A stretch of 39,363 nt of DNA from Rickettsiales bacterium. Lineage in GTDB: Bacteria; Pseudomonadota; Alphaproteobacteria; Rs-D84. The stretch's first letter is position 1; each line of letters starts with the position of its first letter. Location of the stretch: contig JAISGC010000092.1 of assembly GCA_031263295.1 (NCBI GenBank), forward strand, positions 1-39,363. Reading direction: 5' to 3'. This document shows positions 37,968 to 39,363 of the stretch, piece by piece. The notes beneath the pieces were generated by a model, which saw nothing but the letters and a program-made list of their open reading frames with translations, was not told the DNA's origin and did not search any database. The position numbers and the translations under genes were made by a program.

Positions 37968-37981
37968 GATTCCTAGGAATC
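37968..37981. promoter_or_regulatory. Palindromic operator candidate in the HTH gene leader
   Basis: GATTCCTAGGAATC, a perfect 14-bp palindrome, lies between a TATAAT box (minus strand, near 37994) and the ribosome site of the HTH gene. The position suits autorepression. Confidence 0.55.
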
Positions 37982-38110
37982 GATACAAATTATAGGAGTA
38001 TAATATCATAAAAACAAATAAGCTTCTATTCCTTTCAGGAACTTATCAAATGATTATAGAATCCGGGGCGGAACTCGCCTGGGATTAGGTATCGCATTCC
38101 TGCGACCGAT

Positions 38111-38139
38111 TCGGCAAACGGCGTTTCGGGCGTTATAAT
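38111..38139 (+). promoter_or_regulatory. Leaderless promoter of hemW
   Basis: TCGGCA (38111-38116), 17 bases, TATAAT (38134-38139). The ATG at 38147 falls at the expected start of transcription; the ATG at 38141 would be too close. Confidence 0.7.
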
Positions 38140-38146
38140 AATGGGT

Positions 38147-39235
38147 ATGAACTTTTACATCCATGTCCCTTTTTGTGTGAAAAAATGCAACTACTGCGCA
38201 TTTTATTCCGTGTGCGACGCGCCCGATTGGGAAAATTATACGCGCGGCGTGTGCGAACAATTGGATTATTTTAAGGGACTAGGGACCAGGGATCAGGGAC
38301 CAGATACCATATTCTTTGGGGGCGGAACGCCCAGCCTGATGCCCGTGAAATACGCCGCGCAAATTATCGAAAAAATCGGGGCGAAAAATCCGGCCGAGTT
38401 CACGATAGAGGCTAATCCTAAAACTCTCAACGCCAGCAAATTAAAGGACTGGAAAGATTTGGGCCTGACGCGTTTGTCCGTCGGGATGCAAAGTTTCGAT
38501 GACGAGGAACTGCAATTTTTGGGACGGATTCACAGCGCGGCGGACGCGTGCGCGCTGATTGACGCGGGTCTAGATTCGGGCCTGCGCGTCAGCGCGGATT
38601 TTATTTACGGATTGCCCGGACAGAGCGCCGCCGCCGCCGTGCGCCTTTGCGAAAATATAAATGTGCTCGGCATTGAGCACGCGTCGCTTTACGAACTGAC
38701 GATAGAAAAGGGCACGCCGTTCGCCGGTATGAAACCGCCGACCGAATCGATCGGCGCCGAAATGTATCGAACGATTCAATCGGCGTTGCGATTGCCGCGC
38801 TATGAAGTCTCGAACTATGGCGAGCCCTGTTTGCACAATTCGGCAATCTGGGCGGGCGAACAATATATAGGGGTCGGCGAATCGGCCGCCGGGCGTGTTC
38901 GCGATTCGGACGGATGGCTTGAAACGAAAATTGTCGGCGGTTGTGTTGTTGCGAATCGGTTGACCAATGCCGAACGCGCGACGGAAATTATTATGACGGG
39001 CCTGCGGACGATGAGAGGGGTTGCCTTATGCGCGGTGTTCCCCTCCTTTGGAGGGGTGCCGCCCGAAGGGCGGCTGGGTGGTGCGTCCAGCGGAAGCTGC
39101 GCAATCCCTCTTCATATAAACTGGCCCTTCATCAACTCGCACCCGGAATATTTTATCGCCGCCGCCGATTCGCTTCGCATGACCGAATCGGGGCTGCTGC
39201 TGCTGGACGGATTGATGGGGGATGTGATTTTATAA
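38147..39235 (+). CDS. hemW: HemW (coproporphyrinogen oxidase-like radical SAM protein) with two repeat insertions
   Basis: Radical-SAM protein related to HemN; HemW members act as heme chaperones. 362 residues. Seen: FCVKKCNYCAF cluster motif (CxxxCxxC), TIFFGGGTPSLM, and LGLTRLSVGMQSFDD. Two insertions look repeat-derived: FKGLGTRDQGPD ahead of the GGGTP strand (38273-38308), and FPSFGGVPPEGRLGGAS near the C-terminus (39038-39084), where the family continues directly after GLRT-x-RG. The frame stays open through both. Whether the C-terminal domain still folds is uncertain. The start at 38147 is set by the promoter. Confidence 0.88.
   Translation: MNFYIHVPFCVKKCNYCAFYSVCDAPDWENYTRGVCEQLDYFKGLGTRDQGPDTIFFGGGTPSLMPVKYAAQIIEKIGAKNPAEFTIEANPKTLNASKLKDWKDLGLTRLSVGMQSFDDEELQFLGRIHSAADACALIDAGLDSGLRVSADFIYGLPGQSAAAAVRLCENINVLGIEHASLYELTIEKGTPFAGMKPPTESIGAEMYRTIQSALRLPRYEVSNYGEPCLHNSAIWAGEQYIGVGESAAGRVRDSDGWLETKIVGGCVVANRLTNAERATEIIMTGLRTMRGVALCAVFPSFGGVPPEGRLGGASSGSCAIPLHINWPFINSHPEYFIAAADSLRMTESGLLLLDGLMGDVIL
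38273..38308 (+). repeat. GGGACTA/GGGACCA repeat arm inside hemW
   Basis: Tandem GGGACTA, GGGACCA, GGGATCA, GGGACCA 7-mers; single arm, in frame. Related to the GGACTAG family at 14007-14081. Confidence 0.72.
39038..39084 (+). repeat. Outer-element arm inserted in hemW
   Basis: TTCCCCTCCTTTGGAGGGG followed by TGCCGCCCGAAGGGCGGC and GGGTGGTGC: the left arm of the element at 25829-26173 with a different internal hairpin. Translated in frame. Confidence 0.8.
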
Positions 39236-39259
39236 TTCTGGCAGAGTGCTATCGCGGGC

Positions 39260-39345
39260 TCCATCCTGCCCCCTTGTGGGGCGGGATAGAGTTGCCCGAT
39301 TTTTTGCGAAGCAAAAAATCGCTGGCAACTCTTGGGTGGGGGTGA
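39260..39345. repeat. Hairpin-rich repeat at the right edge
   Basis: Downstream of hemW: CCCC/GGGG hairpin, then GAGTTGCC and GCAACTC arms enclosing CGATTTTTTGC/GCAAAAAATCG (39298-39321). The GCGAA-loop hairpin recalls the one inside 37479-37674. The rest of this stretch shows nothing else. Confidence 0.6.
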
Positions 39346-39363
39346 ACCTTTATAAATAAAGCA

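Overview
The window looks like a chromosomal piece of an alphaproteobacterium, probably a small-genome, host-associated or uncultured one (inference). Reasons: a Ros/MucR-family regulator, an alphaproteobacterial-type repressor N-terminus, an endonuclease-type MutL with the DQHA motif, a Gram-negative gene set (LptG, SecDF-YajC, two predicted beta-barrel proteins), and start codons placed 6-9 bases after a -10 box, as in leaderless alphaproteobacterial mRNAs. Base composition is moderately GC-rich, except for an AT-richer restriction-modification island near 18.6-20.6 kb.

Layout. 1-8.4 kb (mostly minus strand): 5' end of typA, a CAU tRNA, a PAP2 phosphatase, a degenerate S41 peptidase, secF-secD-yajC, then mutL, a small unknown gene and greA (transcribed greA to mutL). 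8.4-11.1 kb (plus): lptG, a 46-residue membrane peptide, xerD and a J-domain protein. 11.2-14 kb (minus): two Cys-rich secreted paralogues and a lipoprotein. 14-18.6 kb: cobalamin adenosyltransferase beside a B12-dependent class II ribonucleotide reductase carrying two NrdR boxes, then trxB and a CDGSH iron-sulfur protein. 18.6-20.6 kb: adenine methyltransferase with a putative nuclease partner. 20.6-25.5 kb: MFS transporter, recA, two outer-membrane proteins, a MazG-like enzyme. 25.5-28.1 kb: a candidate small RNA, nested repeats, a small secreted protein, a small membrane protein and the third Cys-rich paralogue. 28-39 kb: rarA, mucR-like, rlmN, a Gly-rich tandem-repeat secreted protein, trmB, gltX, a hemolysin III-type protein, an M13 peptidase, a short HTH protein and hemW.

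The most novel system I see is the set of three Cys-rich secreted paralogues (11235-12026, 12347-13261, 27338-28087), each preceded by a leader of about 180-200 nt with its own promoter. The leaders share a multi-helix fold. A long-range 8-bp helix is perfectly complementary in all three although its sequence differs in each. A third copy of one hairpin arm, just before the ribosome-binding region, could compete for the hairpin. A fourth secreted protein (31144-32442) has a leader of similar topology, ending in an 11-bp hairpin that buries its Shine-Dalgarno sequence.

The second theme is heavy colonisation by small palindromic repeats: (a) inverted repeats whose arms are degenerate 7- or 8-base tandem units, some of which encode signal-peptide cores, stop codons or linkers of real proteins; (b) a short palindrome containing AAGGATCAGA inside nine coding genes, all in the same chromosomal orientation; (c) multi-hairpin elements with ATTCCC/GGGAAT cores; (d) a 196-bp element with perfect 34-bp terminal inverted repeats. 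All repeat counts and alignments were made by eye.
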